64,000 nt of DNA. Origin: Prinia subflava (Eukaryota; Chordata; Aves; Passeriformes; Cisticolidae). Where the stretch lies: assembly GCF_021018805.1 (NCBI RefSeq), contig NC_086254.1, positions 25,853,300-25,917,299 of the forward strand, given 5' to 3'. Under the pieces are notes generated by a model. The model did not search any database. It saw nothing but the letters and a program-made list of their open reading frames with translations, and was not told the DNA's origin. The position numbers were made by a program, and so were the translations under genes. Below, one piece after another: positions 15,633 through 30,300 of this stretch; position 1 is the first letter of the stretch, and every line of letters begins with the position of its first letter.

Positions 15633-18600
15633 TTTATAATAGTTGAATATGATAGGAATAATTCAGTAGTTTTTGAATTTTTCTAAATTCTATAAAATAA
15701 GAAAAATAAACTTCAGCGATTCATTTAGCAAATTATTTCAAGGCACTGATTATTATTATTGCTGCTTGATAGAGGCTTTCCCTGTGTAGAGACAGTTCTG
15801 TAATTACCCAGGAGATGGCATAAGTAGGCCAGATATCGACCTCTCAATACCAAGGAGTTAAACCAAGGAAGGATTATTGATACCCCATTTGAAAACAAAT
15901 CTACTTACAAAATGTATATTTTGATATGGTCAGTGGAGAGGAGGTTTTTTTCTAAAGAAAAAGCCCTTTCCTCATAACATCACACAAGGAAAGGGTCACT
16001 TAACAGCCATAGAGCAGCACTGAGGAAAAGGGATGTGAGGCCAACATGAAAATCTTAAGCAGATATTCTGATTTTTTCCCTTAAGCTATGTCCTTTATAT
16101 AGAAAACTTTCTATTTGTCCACTGCTTTTTTATGAAGAAGAGACAGCAGCAATGACTGATAAGAAATATATCTGCATTCCTCTGCCTACTTCATTCCATC
16201 CTGGTTGCTTTTCCTAAGGGTTTTATTCAAAGAATTTCTGAAAGTATAGAGGACATGGTAGAATCCATTTAAACCAGCAAATGAACACTTTCAAGCACAG
16301 AGAAGGAATTAATGTTTGCCTCTGGCCTTCAATATGTATCTTTCTATATGAGCATTTTACATATTCTGACAAATATTTTCACTATTCAAGCCTATCAATC
16401 CCCTAAACAGAAGGGATACTTCAAAAAAGAAACAAAAATTGGAGATCAGTTTCCCTCTCTCCATTCAGTGTTTCAAAATGCCTAATTCGTGGCTCAGGGA
16501 GACATTGATAGTGTCAAACTGCAGCTCCTGGTGATGTAAATGTACTTGGGGTTAGTGTGAAATTCCCAGCCTGAAATCCGCTGCCTGTCACGCTGAGCTC
16601 ATTGTCCAGAAGTGAAACCACAGAGAAATGCAATTAAACAAGAAACCCTTCCTCGGGCCTGGGGTCAAACCCTGAATATGCAGATGCTGAAAGTGATCTC
16701 CACACACTCTGCACTCACTTTTCTTTTTGTTTTTTCTCCCTTAGGCATTTTCCAGGTGTCACAGAATGTCACAGTTGAAACCTCCCCTCACAAAAGGGCA
16801 AGAGCTGAGTTGGAGGAGTTCTTACAAATCAGCTCAGTCCTGCAGGAGGGTTTGTAAACAGCTGCCAAGGCAAGCACCACAGCTCTAATTCTGATTTAAT
16901 TACAGGGAAGTGATAAAGGTACCACGTCGAGGATTAGGGGGGATGACCATATTAATATAAAAGAGAAGGTAAAATACTAAACTTGCCTGTTTCTTTCAGA
17001 ACTGCAGATCACCAGTTCATCAGCCTTCCTGATCTCCATCAAACGCCAGTGAATCTTATCCATGGACTGTGTGGGCAGGTGGCAACTTTTAGTCCTTGAC
17101 AGAGCCTGAAAGCAGAGATTTTAGTCCTTCATTAGGGCTTCAAGATGCTTCTCCAAGAAGGATAGACGCAGAACTACTGCTTGTGCTTTTGACATATTGA
17201 CATGTTTTGCAGGATATCTGTGAAAGGGTGGATTTTTTGTCCTGTAATATTTGCTTCTTGCCCAGAACAGCTCCTACATAGCCAGAGAGAGGAATCTCAT
17301 GTTTGAAAGCATCTGTGTTTTTGTTTTCAAACATTTTGGTTAAAAACCATCAGCTATAGCCAGGACTGTCATAAACCCACAAAATCTCAGTCCAGTTCAG
17401 CTTGTCACCTTGCCAAGAATGCTGCTTAAATTAATACAAACACCATCAAACTATTTAATTGAATTGCATTTGGGAGAGATAAGGAAAAGAATACAAGGTG
17501 ATTGTGGAAGCTGCACCAACAAATCTTGTAAAGAGCATGTTACAGAATTTTATATGGAAAAAACAATAGCAAATGTATTACAAGGCACTGGCACTCACAG
17601 TTGCTCCTAGCAGAAAGGCAACATAAAGAAATGGCTTTTAGTGTAGAAACTGGAGTGTATCCTGGATCCTGCAAAAGCTGCTGACACAGGCTGTAACTGA
17701 TGGAAAACCAACAGAACCTGTCATCCCCATGTTTCAGTACTGACAGTGTAAAAGGCTTTTTTTTTTTTTCATTTAGACATTCATTTGAAAGCAGTAGTGA
17801 CAAGTGAAGTCCTATTTCCATCTACAGTGGAAAGAATTTCCCACTGCAAAGGCTGATTCTTCTTTTTGTTGTTGTAGGGAAAATCGGGGATGGTTCTGGC
17901 AAATAAAGCAAATGGAGAGGATGGAGGCCCACACTTTTCCTGGTCAGAGCATCCCTGACTGTGACCAGGACATTCTGCTCACTGATGCCAGCAGGACACA
18001 GTAGGAACCACATCTTGTTGAAGAGAGGATGTTTTGAAAAGTTTATATTCAAAAGGAGACACGTGGAATTGGGAAAAAAAAAACAACCAAGCTTAACTTT
18101 CCTAATGATCCTGGAGGATGAGAAAGTCTGGACTGTGGGATCTGGGCAACTCCTTACTCAGGGATGCTCAGAGATCACAGTAGAAAGGAGTATATCTTCA
18201 AATCCAAACTGGAATAAACAAGGGAAAAGAATTCTGGAATGACTCAGCGCTAAAGCTGAAGAGGTTTAATGGTTGCTAGCAGAGCCCTGTCATGGGCAGG
18301 CTCTAATTGCAAACACAGACATCACTGCCTCATGCGTGGAAGAATAAACCTGCAGAATCCCTCTCCAGACACAGCAGTGCCTCCTCCAAGAAAATCAGGA
18401 TCTCATGGGCAGGAGACAGTTTGTGTTTGCATCTTGTTCCAAGAGAACAGGAAAAGGTAACTGGAGCGTGCATCCATCACAGGAGCTGGGAAGCACTGCC
18501 AAGGCCAGTAATTAAGAAATGATTTCAGTTTTCTTGCTTGAAGATCCAGGTGGCTCCGAAGCAGAGTGAGAGAGCAAATGCCACTGTGGTGTGATGGATA

Positions 18601-21600
18601 ATGGGGGAAGGTTTGGCTCCAGACTGAACTGAAAGCCCAAGCTAATGCTGCTGTATACACCTGGTCATGGTATTTAAAATAAAGTGCCCTCAGCATGAGG
18701 GGAAAATCAGGAAGGTTTGTGTTCCAGCAGGTTCACTGCTGGTCCACAACTCTGAAAATCACACTTTGTGAGACTCCTCTGTGACCCTGGGCAAGTGACG
18801 TGCAGCCAGATCTTAATAAACTATTCAGCATCTACCTCTACTGGAATTAGGGGAAATTAAATGTCATAAATCTGTCTATTGCATCTCTCCAGCTGTGAAA
18901 TGGGAACAGTCCTTCCTGTCTCCAAGAAATACTTCCAGAGATTCTGAAGTGTTTTGACAGGGCAGTAATGGGAAGTGTGCAAGTATCCTAAACAGAAATA
19001 TGAACTTTCCTCAGCTGATGCTGTGCTGATGTGCTGAATAAATATTGTCCTTAGGTTTTTGCAATATTCAGGTTTATGAGCCAAATGAAAGCCAGGCATG
19101 GATGGTATTTTTAATGTGCTGAATAAATATTCATCAGGATATTCATCAGGATATGCATTTTTTAAGCTAAAGAGCCAATATTATTTATAGTCTGTGCTTT
19201 CATGTAGAGAAGCCAGTTATATGAGAAATCAGGAGGAAAAGTGACACCCTGCTATGAGGTTGCTGGTTATTTGCTAACAAGACCACGAGAAGGGTGAAAC
19301 AATCCTGTGCTTGACTTGAATGGAGAGTGTGGGAGTTGAAAAATCGAGGTTTATTTCAGCATCTTGTTGAACTTGGATGGGTAACTTCAGGCATTCAAAT
19401 AGTTTGTGCAAGATACTTGGCAAACATCAGAGTGAGACATTCCCAGGAACAGGTGAAAAACCCAAACACACACAGCTACTGATCTAAAATCCCAAGATCT
19501 TTCAACGTAGATGGTTTTAACATGGCAAAGGATCATCATTACTGGGATTTTTTTTTAACGCTCAAGAAAAGCTTATGCAAAGCCAGTAGCAACAGCGTCT
19601 CTGCTTCCCCCAGGACAACTCAGGGACTGTTTTCAGTTTGTGCTACTGTATACATTCCATCATTACGTGCCTCTAAAAATGAAAAATAGGTCAAGAAATT
19701 GCAAGGTGAACGAGTGAATACACGAAGCATTATCACATTCAAGTGCTACACAACTGAATACCTTCCATTTAATTATGAGGCAGTAGAGTCAGTGCAGTGT
19801 GGTGACATTAATCATTACAATACTGAGATTTTGTTACCATGGTGTGTCTTTTAAGAGGAAACTATTTTAAGATGTAAATTAACTTTGCCTACGAGTTCCC
19901 CTCCTCACACCCTCAGACAAGCAGTAATCACTGTTTGTGGGCATTGTGCTGCAAGAGCAGCTCAGAGACCTTATTAAATGCTCTCATCACAGCTACATCC
20001 ATCCTTATTTTGGCCCCACTGCAAAGCCTTCCCATCCCCTGCTGTCTCTTTGCACTTTATAACAGATATTTCAGCAGTCAGGGGATGTTATGCAGTGACA
20101 GCTATGAACTTTAATATCCTTTATCTCACATGAAGAGTCATAAACCAGGCATTAGTTCCCTCCCCGTGGCCAGCCCGACTCTCAGGGCAGCAGGATGTGT
20201 CTCTCAGCCCTGTTTGTTCTCCAGGCCTCAAACCAAGTGAGCTCCCTGGCAAAGGGACAGAGCTTTTTTGTGCAAATGCAGATATTTGCTAGAATTTACC
20301 CCTGCAACCCCTGCCTGTAAAGCCCACAAATCAAACTGAGTCTTCACCCAGCACTGCAGATCTGCCTGCATCACACCCAACCCTTGGGTTTGTGTCCTAA
20401 GGTGAGATTTAGGCTCTCACACTGGACAGCAGCACTGGGGTGATGGGCTGGGGGGGATTTCTGGAATCAAACCAACTCCTGGGGAGAGAGAGCTGGGGAT
20501 AAAGCCTTTGATCAGGCCCAGTCAGAGATGCTGAGGAAGCATTTCTGGCCTGGGCTGAGGGTGTGCTGAAGAGATGTGGTCAGGGAGCAGGCAAGGGTAA
20601 AAAAGTTTTTTGGGGGTGTGAGAAGCTGGAGGAGGTGAAATTATCCTTTAGGCAGGAACTTGTGATGGTAAATCTGTATTAAAGCCATCACTCCCATATC
20701 CACAGAGCTGAATTTTCCATTGAGATACATTTTGTCCATCATCCTGATTGTGACCACAAAACAGTCCCTGGAAGTCAGACTAGATTATTGCTATGGCTAT
20801 GAAGCAAATATTCTGTTATTGTAAAGGGCAACCATTTTGTGCTTCCTGAGCTGAAAAACTATTGTCAATAAGTTACGAATTCAGACTGGAGCCTGAGGGA
20901 GTCAGACACTCAAATGCCATTGAACTTCATAAACAGCTGAGTGCTTACATCCTTTAGGCTCCTAAATCCCTCCCTTAAATTACAAATCTGGTCTATAAAC
21001 ACAAAAATCTAATAGTTTGAAAGAAAGGTTTGCAATAAAGTATAGATCCAGCCTAAATCCTTTGTTCATGAGATGCTGATCAATATACATAACTCCAGTG
21101 TCAGCTCATCACTTGCAAAATCTTTTGACCTTGAATTGTTTTTACTTCTTAATTTCACTTGCTTAATTTTTTGTTGCCAGCTATCTGAATCGAAGCTCTC
21201 TGAAGCACCAAAAGTCATATTATTAATTCTGTGTTCACTGGCTCTAAGCAAAGTGGGCAAATCTCTTTTTGCTTACAGGCAAACCCCTCTTGCAGAACAG
21301 TTGCAAAGTTTTCTGTGTAGTCATTTGAAGCACATTTCCAGCCTGCTGCAGTGAAATTCAAAGCACAATGGACTGAGTGGGATTCCTTTCTTGATTTTGT
21401 TTTGCTTTTAGCAGAACTTCAGCATTTCTGCCTTTTGACTGGAATCCCTTTGTGCTGTCCCACCCATCAGAGAGGTCATGCCTGGCTCCTTTTGGCACGG
21501 AGTTGCTGTGAAAAAAGGAACTGCACGCAGCACACTGTGCATTTGCATAACCTCTTTGGCACCAGTTTGTCAAGAATCCCTCTCACTGTTATTTCTGTAT

Positions 21601-24291
21601 TGTTCTCTGTCTCGCTGAGAGAACAGAGCACTTTCTAAGGATGCAAAATGATAGCTCTGTCTGGCGTGTGATAGAATATTAAATACATTATTAAATCCAG
21701 CTACTTCTGACAGAGTTCTTCTAGTATTCGTCACTTAAGGGTTTGATGAACCCCCACAAAGCACATTTTCAGAGAACTGAGCACAAAGTTTCTCTTGGTA
21801 AGAAAATTTTGAGGTGCCTTTTCTTTTTTTCTTGCTTTGGTTTACTGAGATGCTTATCAGACATGTAAACAGGCTCCATTTTGCTAAATATCAACGCATT
21901 CAAATGCTTCTGATCTTAATCAAGGTTTGACCAGAAAACACCTCTGAAACCTTTAGCAAAATACCACGTGCCTTTTAGATTCCCTGAACTCTATTTACTA
22001 AAACAATTTCACAACCATGCAGGACAGCTGAGGGAAGAACCACTGCTCAACCAAACAACCTGCACAGAGATTTCAGTCTATTTTCCACCCATTCTGAGAG
22101 GTGTTCTGCCTGTTTTAGGTCAGAATGGAGATTCTGGCTCTGCACTGGTTGTGTGCCTGTTGGGGTGCAAGGCAGGAGTTCCTCAGCTGTGGGTGCTGAG
22201 CAGGGGGCTCTCGGTGTCTGGAGCAGACAGAGGTGACGGTGCCTCCTTATCCAGGGGACAGAAGGCAGCCAACCCCACCACGTGCAGATTTACTGCCCAC
22301 AATATGTAATCACCAGCTGCAGATTGATTTAATTCCTGTCCTGTTGTGGAGTGCAGCCACCCTGTTGATCTCCATCCCTCACACACCTCTGATGGGTCTG
22401 TCTCAGGGTTCAAAGAATAAAAAAGAGGACTCAGAGGCTGCAGTGGAGCCCTGGCTGTGCTGGGAGCAGGGCTCACCTGGCTGTGAAACCCATCAAACAT
22501 CCACGTGTTATTGCCCCAACTCTGGCATCATTCCCTGTTATTTCCCCCCATCAGAGACACTCGCAATACACTTAGACAACACCCGAATATCAAAGAATAA
22601 AAAGCCTTTGTTCCATCCAAAGTGGGTGCTGATAAGCAGTCACCATTAACAGCACGCTGTTGGAAACCTCTTGCACAGACAACGTTCAGCAGCGTGTGAG
22701 ACACCTCCCGGTTTCAACCACTTCAGATTTAAGATACAAATGCCCCTGTATCTTAGCAATCGTTGCCTGACAACTCCTAGATTGCTGGAAAAACATATCA
22801 GAGTCCAGCCACAAGCTCCAGTTGCTCTCACTTAACTTGGCTTTACAGGAAAAAATAAATTGTATTTTGTTTAATAGATTAGCTGGTAAGTCTGGCATGA
22901 AAGGGGTTGCACACAGTTGTTTTGTTCTAAGGCATGAGAGAAACTGATTTTAGAAATGTTGCATACAAGGTTGGTCACAATGAGAGTGGATGCTGATATT
23001 GAAAAGTAATATCAACAGAAATAAAGATTAAATCACCAGGCATAGTTTGGTTTAAGAGCAAGGCAAATGAAGATACCATGATTTTTTTTTTCCTAGAATG
23101 TCTTAACGAAAATGTGGATTTTAAAAGGATTCAGTTGCTCCATGTATTGGAATTAGTAGGAGCTGAATTTCCCAAGATCTAGCTGTGTTTCAGAATTCTG
23201 CCAGAGCAGCTGGACCTGCAGCATCCTTGTCTTGTCAGTGATAAGAACATTTCTCATGCACTGGAAATACCAAGCTCACTAACAGGCCAACAAACATCCT
23301 TTAAAATCCACACTAAACCAGGGAAAAAAATGACTTGCAATATTATTTGGCCACAGAAATGATTTTAACTTCCATTTTATACCGAGAAGTAAAAAAATGG
23401 TGCAGACAAATGTACAGGAAACTCTGCAGCAACTGAGGGGAAGTCCTTGTGCTCCTGGCTAATCACATTCAACCTGCTGAGGAAGGGACAGGGATTCCTC
23501 CTCTCCCCACTCCTGTCATTATCCATGGCACGGATTTTGAAATTGAAAGGTGGGCCAGGGGTACAGGATGGAGAGTGGGATAAGGGAAGGAGCTGCAGCC
23601 TGGCTGTCTCTTGTACTCACCTCAGACACTTGGGAACATCATTCTCTGACATAGAAACAAACCACAGGAAAAGCCCCAAACCAAAACAGCTGCACTGGTA
23701 GATGGGGAAACAAATCCCATTTGGAAAATATACAAGTTTTGATGTTTTATAGAAACCTGATTATACTGCCTGACATTATTGATGTTGACAGCAACTGTAA
23801 AGTGAATTTGGAGAGATTAGGTGTATAGGGGCATTGTCTGTAATTTTTAATAATTCTCTTCTCTTAGATCCTGAAGAAAAAGAACATTATTGTTGTGTAT
23901 GTATTAATGGAATCTGCCTGTCAAAATAATGAAATTGAAAAAGCTTTTATTGGGTATGTATATCATAGAAATGTTAGCATTATATGTGTCCCTTGTGCCA
24001 AATGTATTACCACAGCCATAAGTGGAGAAGCATCAACAGGAATACAGTATATAATGATGTTTAAAAATCCCTCACATATTGACATTGCTATAAATCTACC
24101 CGGGTCTAGGAGCCACATTTCCCCAAATAGTTTACAACACTTTCTATTATCATTTAACATTTATTGTTTCCTTCATTTCAAGTATTATTCTAATAGGAAA
24201 CTGCTAAGAGGTCTGGAATGCAAATCCAAAGCTTTTCATGTCAGGAGCAGCATTACAGAACCCATTTCCTCTCCTTAGCAAACCTGATCCT
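15633..24291. other. Intergenic sequence with only short local repeats
   Basis: No gene, RNA or recognisable transposon seen. An exact 18-bp direct repeat (ATGTGCTGAATAAATATT) occurs at 19029-19046 and 19114-19131, and a 12-bp doublet ATTCATCAGGAT lies at 19129-19152. Confidence 0.45.
19129..19152. repeat. 12-bp tandem doublet
   Basis: ATTCATCAGGAT twice in direct succession, directly after the second copy of an 18-bp direct repeat found 85 bp upstream. Both suggest small slippage or duplication events. Confidence 0.8.
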
Positions 24292-24375
24292 GTGAAATGT
24301 TATATATCCTCATGTGAAATGTTATATATCCTCATGTGAAATGTTATATATCCTCATGTGAAATGTTATATATCC
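24292..24375. repeat. 22-bp minisatellite, 3.8 identical copies
   Basis: Unit GTGAAATGTTATATATCCTCAT repeated three full times plus an 18-bp partial copy, with no differences between copies. Each unit carries a TATATAT core. Complete identity points to recent expansion. Confidence 0.95.
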
Positions 24376-27300
24376 CACCCCTTTCCATCATGAGCCTGAG
24401 GTTTTCCATGAGTGATTGGCCAGCCAGATACAAGACAAATTCCAGATGAAATCCAACTGGATAATTGCTAAATACTGTAGTCAGGAAAGTGTGTATCATG
24501 CATCATAATGCAGATTTTTTCTGGGAGCTGTAATGGATTCTCTCTGTATTTGAGTGCCACTGTAAACTCTGTGGCAGTCAAAAAGGCCATGTTATTGCAG
24601 AAAAATATAAAATAAATACAGTCTTGGTAAAATACAGGCAGTAATTGTTTGTTTGCTTCAGCTGAAGTGAATTATCTTTGGCTGTGAAATGCATGTTTTG
24701 GGAAAGTCGCTGAGAAAATGAAGTCAGAGAAGAGGGACTAAAATGGCAGCAGATGTGAAGAAAACACCTGGGCTGCTCTGCTGAAGCAAAGACAGCACTG
24801 AGGGGGAAATGAGGACCACAAGATATTTAAAATATGTCACCATCAAATCGTTCTCCCTGTGTATAGAGACCAGGAGAAGAACTGCAGCATTTCACCTTTA
24901 TGAAGGGAAAATGAAGAGTCAGTTTTCTAATGTTGATAAGGGATCAGATTGCCTAAGGATACAGTGGAATCACCAGTGAATAATTTAAAACACATGTGAT
25001 AAAAATGGTAAAAATATCCCTGATAATCAAGAGGAGAATGGACTAGATAAAGGTACTAACACTGTCACCCACCTGTGATCTGCAAGGCTGAAAGGAAATG
25101 TGGAATCCCAGAGGGAAGAGGACTTTTTTATGTCCTTTAGTGCAAAGATTTTATTTTTTTTCATGGGTAGTAGACTTCATACTGGTACAATTATAATGTT
25201 ATATACTGGAACACAGCTTCACAAATGCACTTAAAACACTGTACTATAACACAGGTTTAAATGAATATTAGGAATCGAAAATGTTTGTTAGGACAGGAAA
25301 CTGGCAATGGGGATTACATTTTTTAAACTTTTGGAATGGATTTTTAGGAGCAATGACTAAACTATTTTGTGTGGTTTCAGTAGGCACACACATAAACTGG
25401 ATCATATATCTGCAGGAAATTTGCATTCCTGAAGATGAAGGATTTCGTGTCAGTGTTAAACGGAGTGTGATGTACAACACCACCACCCCATCTCCAGAAT
25501 TTATGTTCTGGTTAGGGAGTCTATGATCAGGAAATTCTAAACAATGTCGGAAGAAATGAATGTGTCAGCCCTTAATATCAGGTTAGAGAGTCAAAGTCAG
25601 TCTTGGTGAGGTAGGAGACACTTTCTTCTCATCCAACACTTCTGAGAAGATGGAATCAAAAGCCGGTGCTGCAGCTGTAAATTGACAAGTTAAAAATGCT
25701 GTGGAGCTGCAGCAGCAGGAACAGGGAGGGAACATCTCCTTTGAGGCAGAGGATGCTCGGGAGGGGAACCTGTGTGGAGCTCTTAGTGTCTGCAGGAGGG
25801 GCCCTTCAGAGACACTCTTGTTTTCCCTCCCTTCCAAGAATGATTCATTCCTGCCTCTAAAACAAGGCTTTTTCTCAGGAAAAAGTCCAGTTATTCCCCT
25901 TGTTTTGCACTGATGCCATGGCAGGGATGGGCCCTGCAGACGCTGGTGGCTCCTTCAGTCCATAGGGCTGATCCTGAGGAGCTGGGAAGGGCCGTGCAGT
26001 GCGAGTGTGCTGGGCTGGCTCTGCTCTCCAGGCAGCACAGGATGCCCAGGGAAGTCCCAAAGCCTTCCCTTCAATTAGTGAACATCCCTGCTGCCAGCAC
26101 CGGGGCTGATCTGCAGCTGGTACCAAACAGGAGACTCAGACGCCGCCTTGCCGCTCGTGTACACCTGTGGTGATTCGTTCTCGTGTGTGATTTTTTCAGA
26201 AATGCCTAAAACACTTGAAAGGGTTACTCTGCCTCAGCCTCGCTCCAGCTGCTGGCAACCATTAGGCTGCTTGTGTGCTCTTTGTTGGGCTGGCATTGCT
26301 GGGAGGCACACCACTGGCAGGGCAGTGACTGACAGGAGACACTAATTGGGGAATGGAGCAGCAGCCCACGGCTCCCCGGGCAGCTCAGGGGAGGGAAGGG
26401 GCTTGGAAAGGACCTGGATTGCTGCTGGTGGGGAAAGGGCCAGGCAGGAGGGCTGAACGAGGGAGAAAGGACACGCCTGTGTGAGTGTGTGAGCCTCCTG
26501 AGCAGCAGCACAAGGTCACGTTATCAAGTCAGCTTTTTGCCACGGAAGGAAATGATGTGACTATTCTTTTTTGGATTAAAAAATGAGAATTACTGCGGTG
26601 CCTACAAGCATGAGAAACTTATTTGCATGCCCTGCCATCTGGAACGTTACCTCCCTTTCCATCCTGGGTGCTGTCACATTTTTCATACCATGGCTCAGTT
26701 CTTGCTGGAAAACCTTCTGATGGACCACTTCTTTCTTTCTTTATCCCATCATGGACTACATCGTGCCTTCCTCTTGGGAAGACATTCTCCAGATCCTTCT
26801 GGCAATTACAGCAGCTGCTAAAAAGCAGCTCACGAGTTCCCTCTGCAAATCCAGTTGTGCCAGTTAAAAAAATGTCTCTTCATTGCCATGGCAAATACAA
26901 AAGCACAGAAAGAAACAAAATAATAAAATCACCAAGAACAAGGCTTTAAGAACCTCTGTAACAACTCACTGTAAACACAAACCTCAATGCTGGGCACTGA
27001 ACCCCTGCTCTTCTCTCTGAGTTCATTATGGAAACACGGGCAGGAAGGTTTCCCTTGCATGGCACAGGAGGAACACTGCTAACACCCTGACCTTCCTCAC
27101 GTGTGGACAAACTTCTCTGCCACAATACCCCCAGAATTCCTTTATTCACTTCAGATGCTGAATGTTTTTGAGAAGATATTGCATCTTTGTATTTGCTAAC
27201 AAGGTAGCAGGACAGATGGCACACCTTAAGTGTACCATGAGACATATGCCTTTGTGTAAGTACTTGGGGGTTTTCAGGGTGCAGAAATGTGTATTTATTT

Positions 27301-30300
27301 TTTGTTAGTAGAACCTATATATCTATATTGGCCAGCTGATGATCTGGCATGGCCTCCATGTCAATTTATAAGACAAAATTTCTAAATTCCAAATGTTGAC
27401 CTGATTTTTAAAGGCTTAAATTAAAGTTAGATCAGCTACTCAGCTACAGGAGGCTGATGAGGTGTTTGAGATCTTGTGTTAAAACTCAGAGCCATGTGAT
27501 GTGACTTGAAGAATGGAAGATTCCTTTAAATAATTGTTGTATAGACAAAAGTGGAAGATATTTAGCCATGCCAGTCAGGTTTCAAACACCTCATGGCAGC
27601 TAAGAAACATGCAGGGCAGAAATTCTGTAAAATGCATTTGTGGCTGTGGAATGGATTGCAAAAAAAAAAAAAAAAAAAAAAGACAAAACAAACGCACAAC
27701 ATGCTTTTGGCTGGGGAAAAGATCAAAGGTATGGCAGTGCAATTGCTTTTGGGAATCTCTCCAGGAGCAGGATTTGATGCAGACACCTGCTGGTGCCGTC
27801 TGCTGCTCCCTGTGTTTGTGTGGTCTGTGCCAGGGAGGCTGGGGGGGAGCATCTGCAAAAGTGTGCAAGTTGCTGATAGAACATTGCAGAAAGGGATAAG
27901 TTTTGTTATTTAATTTACACCAACCTTTTCTCTTTTTTTTTGGTCTGGATCACGTTTCCCTGTGTACTCACAGCACTGGCAGACCCTTGGAGTCCTGCAG
28001 GACAGGGAAGGACTGACTTTCTTCACAGTTTACTAAAACTAAACCAAAGCCTTTCCAAATGGCCTCGATGATCTCTAAACTATTGATGCTGGACTTCTCC
28101 AAACATGAATCTGGACTGGTTTTAGGTACCTGTCTTCCAAGCAGAAAGCAGAAGCATCTGTGAAAAGTTTTACTTCCTTCTGAAGTTGTAAAATATTTGA
28201 CCTACAGGACTTGCAGTCAAAGTGGCAAAATTAATTTGTCTTCTGTTTTCCATATGTTTGGTTTACCCTACTACTGAAATAGTTTTAAGCACAAATGGTC
28301 AATAAGAGACTTTTAATTACTCTTCATCAGTGTCCTGATTGTCATTATTACGCAGTATTTTAAAGAAAGTGTTGGATCTGGGAGCTATAAATTTTTCCAG
28401 CTTCTGGATGAAACAGAGACACCCTGAAACAGGGATGCTATGCAGGAAAACAAAACCTCTTTTAATTTATAAAACAAAAGCTGACCACACAACCAAGCCT
28501 CCTTTTCATCTTCTTGTCAGTCCAGCTCAAGATGCAAATACCTGAGTGAGCAATGTGTCCTCAGGGTGACAGCACCATCACTCACTCGGAGCAGCCACAC
28601 AAGCTGCAGCTCTGGCAGGCTGCAGGAGGAGATGGAGGCTCTGCTGAAGGCAAAGCAGCAAAAAGTCGTCTGAGGAGCAGAGGGATGGATGTTCTGAGCA
28701 GTGTGAGGGGTTTCAAATCTTCATGCAGTGCTAGGACGAGGTGTGGGGGATGTTCCTGTCCCCCAACAGGACATGAGAAGCTCATGGTCTCTTTGGCCCA
28801 AGCACAGGAGGACTCTGCTACTCAAAGGTAGCACAGAGGAGAGAAAGGAACTTAATTAAATGACTTCTCCCTAGTGCAATGTATCAGGCTTCAGTAGGAG
28901 ATAGAAAACTGTACATTTTAAAAATACCGTTTACTGTAAAAACACACTGGAAGACCTAATGAACCTATCCATAGCCATGGCTGCCACTAGGACTTATCTG
29001 ATCACAGAACATAACACTGAGCCCTCAGCCTGGTGCTCGAGGAACCTCTTGTAGCAGGAACGGTGGATTTTTCAAGCTGCTCTTTGTTAGGAAGATGTGA
29101 CACAGCATCTCCCTGGAACAGAAATACCAGTCTTTGCCACGTGGTTTGTGCCAGGCCCTGTGAAACATCCAGGAGGATTCATTCTTTGGTGGCTGACACT
29201 CACAAAGGTTGTCAGGGCCTAAAGGGACCCTTTCAATCAGAAAAGAACTGAGATTGTTCTGCAGGACCAGGCTCTGCTTGGCCCACAACCATTAGCACTA
29301 ACACCTCTCCAGGCCCACGTGAAGCAGCTGATGCAGATATCCTCAAAAGGCTGAAAGGCATTGGCAGATACACAGAATTCTTGTACACAGCTTCAGCATC
29401 TCAGATATTTTGCTGTTTTTTTCTCTCTTAAAGGAGTTTTACAGCTCTTCCGGCAATTTGAGAAGAGTTATCTTAACAGCCACCTACAAACCTGGGATAA
29501 CTTCCATTCCTTTTGCACAGGGCCAGCACAGCTCCTCTGTCTCTCACACTTTGGGGGTTTATAACCCCTCCTTCCTGCTCCTGTGCCCCTTTGTCAGCCC
29601 CCTGCTCCCATTTGCCTTGCCCACCCTGAGCCCCTTACCAGAGCACCCTGAGCGGAGCAGCTGCCTCTCCACAAGCCAGATTGATGCTCATGATTACATG
29701 GACTGTTAACTCAGCTTTAAAAAAATTATTTACCTGCCAGCACTGCCAGACACCTTCACAAACCACTTGCTGATGACACTGGAGTTCACCTTGGGAAGGA
29801 CACGGCGTGAGGAACGGGGGGTGACATCCTTAATGGATTGCCTGGAATTCTCCACAGCGCTGGCGGCGTCTGACTCGTGTCGTGTGTGAGAAATACAACT
29901 CCTCCAAGAGACCCCGAAGATTTACTGAGGAAATAATGTCTGTCTGTGCTACTGAAGACATTACGTATCTCAATTTTATAGGGCTTCTCTCCGTTCCATG
30001 TTCAAAATACATTTTGAAAAGGTGGCAAAATGTCTACTCTGTAGTACAAAGCCATTTATGACTCCGTTTTTCCGTGCTTTTTGTGTGCTTGTTGAAAAAG
30101 GAAAAAATTGGGCAATAATGGGAGACTTTGTGCTATTATTTTATTCTGATCTGATTGTGCACACTTGCAGAAGTGGACAAAAACTCCCAGAAAGCTTAGC
30201 AAAAAGCATAGCCAAACTCAGAAATTTTCCATTTTCATTAGGGAAAGTGGTCAGAAATCTCCAAAATGGTTGAATTTTTCTCAGCCAAGACAGATTCCAC

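Noticed and set aside
24292..24375. CRISPR-like repeat array
   Set aside because: The copies are contiguous with no spacers, in a vertebrate genome; it is a minisatellite.
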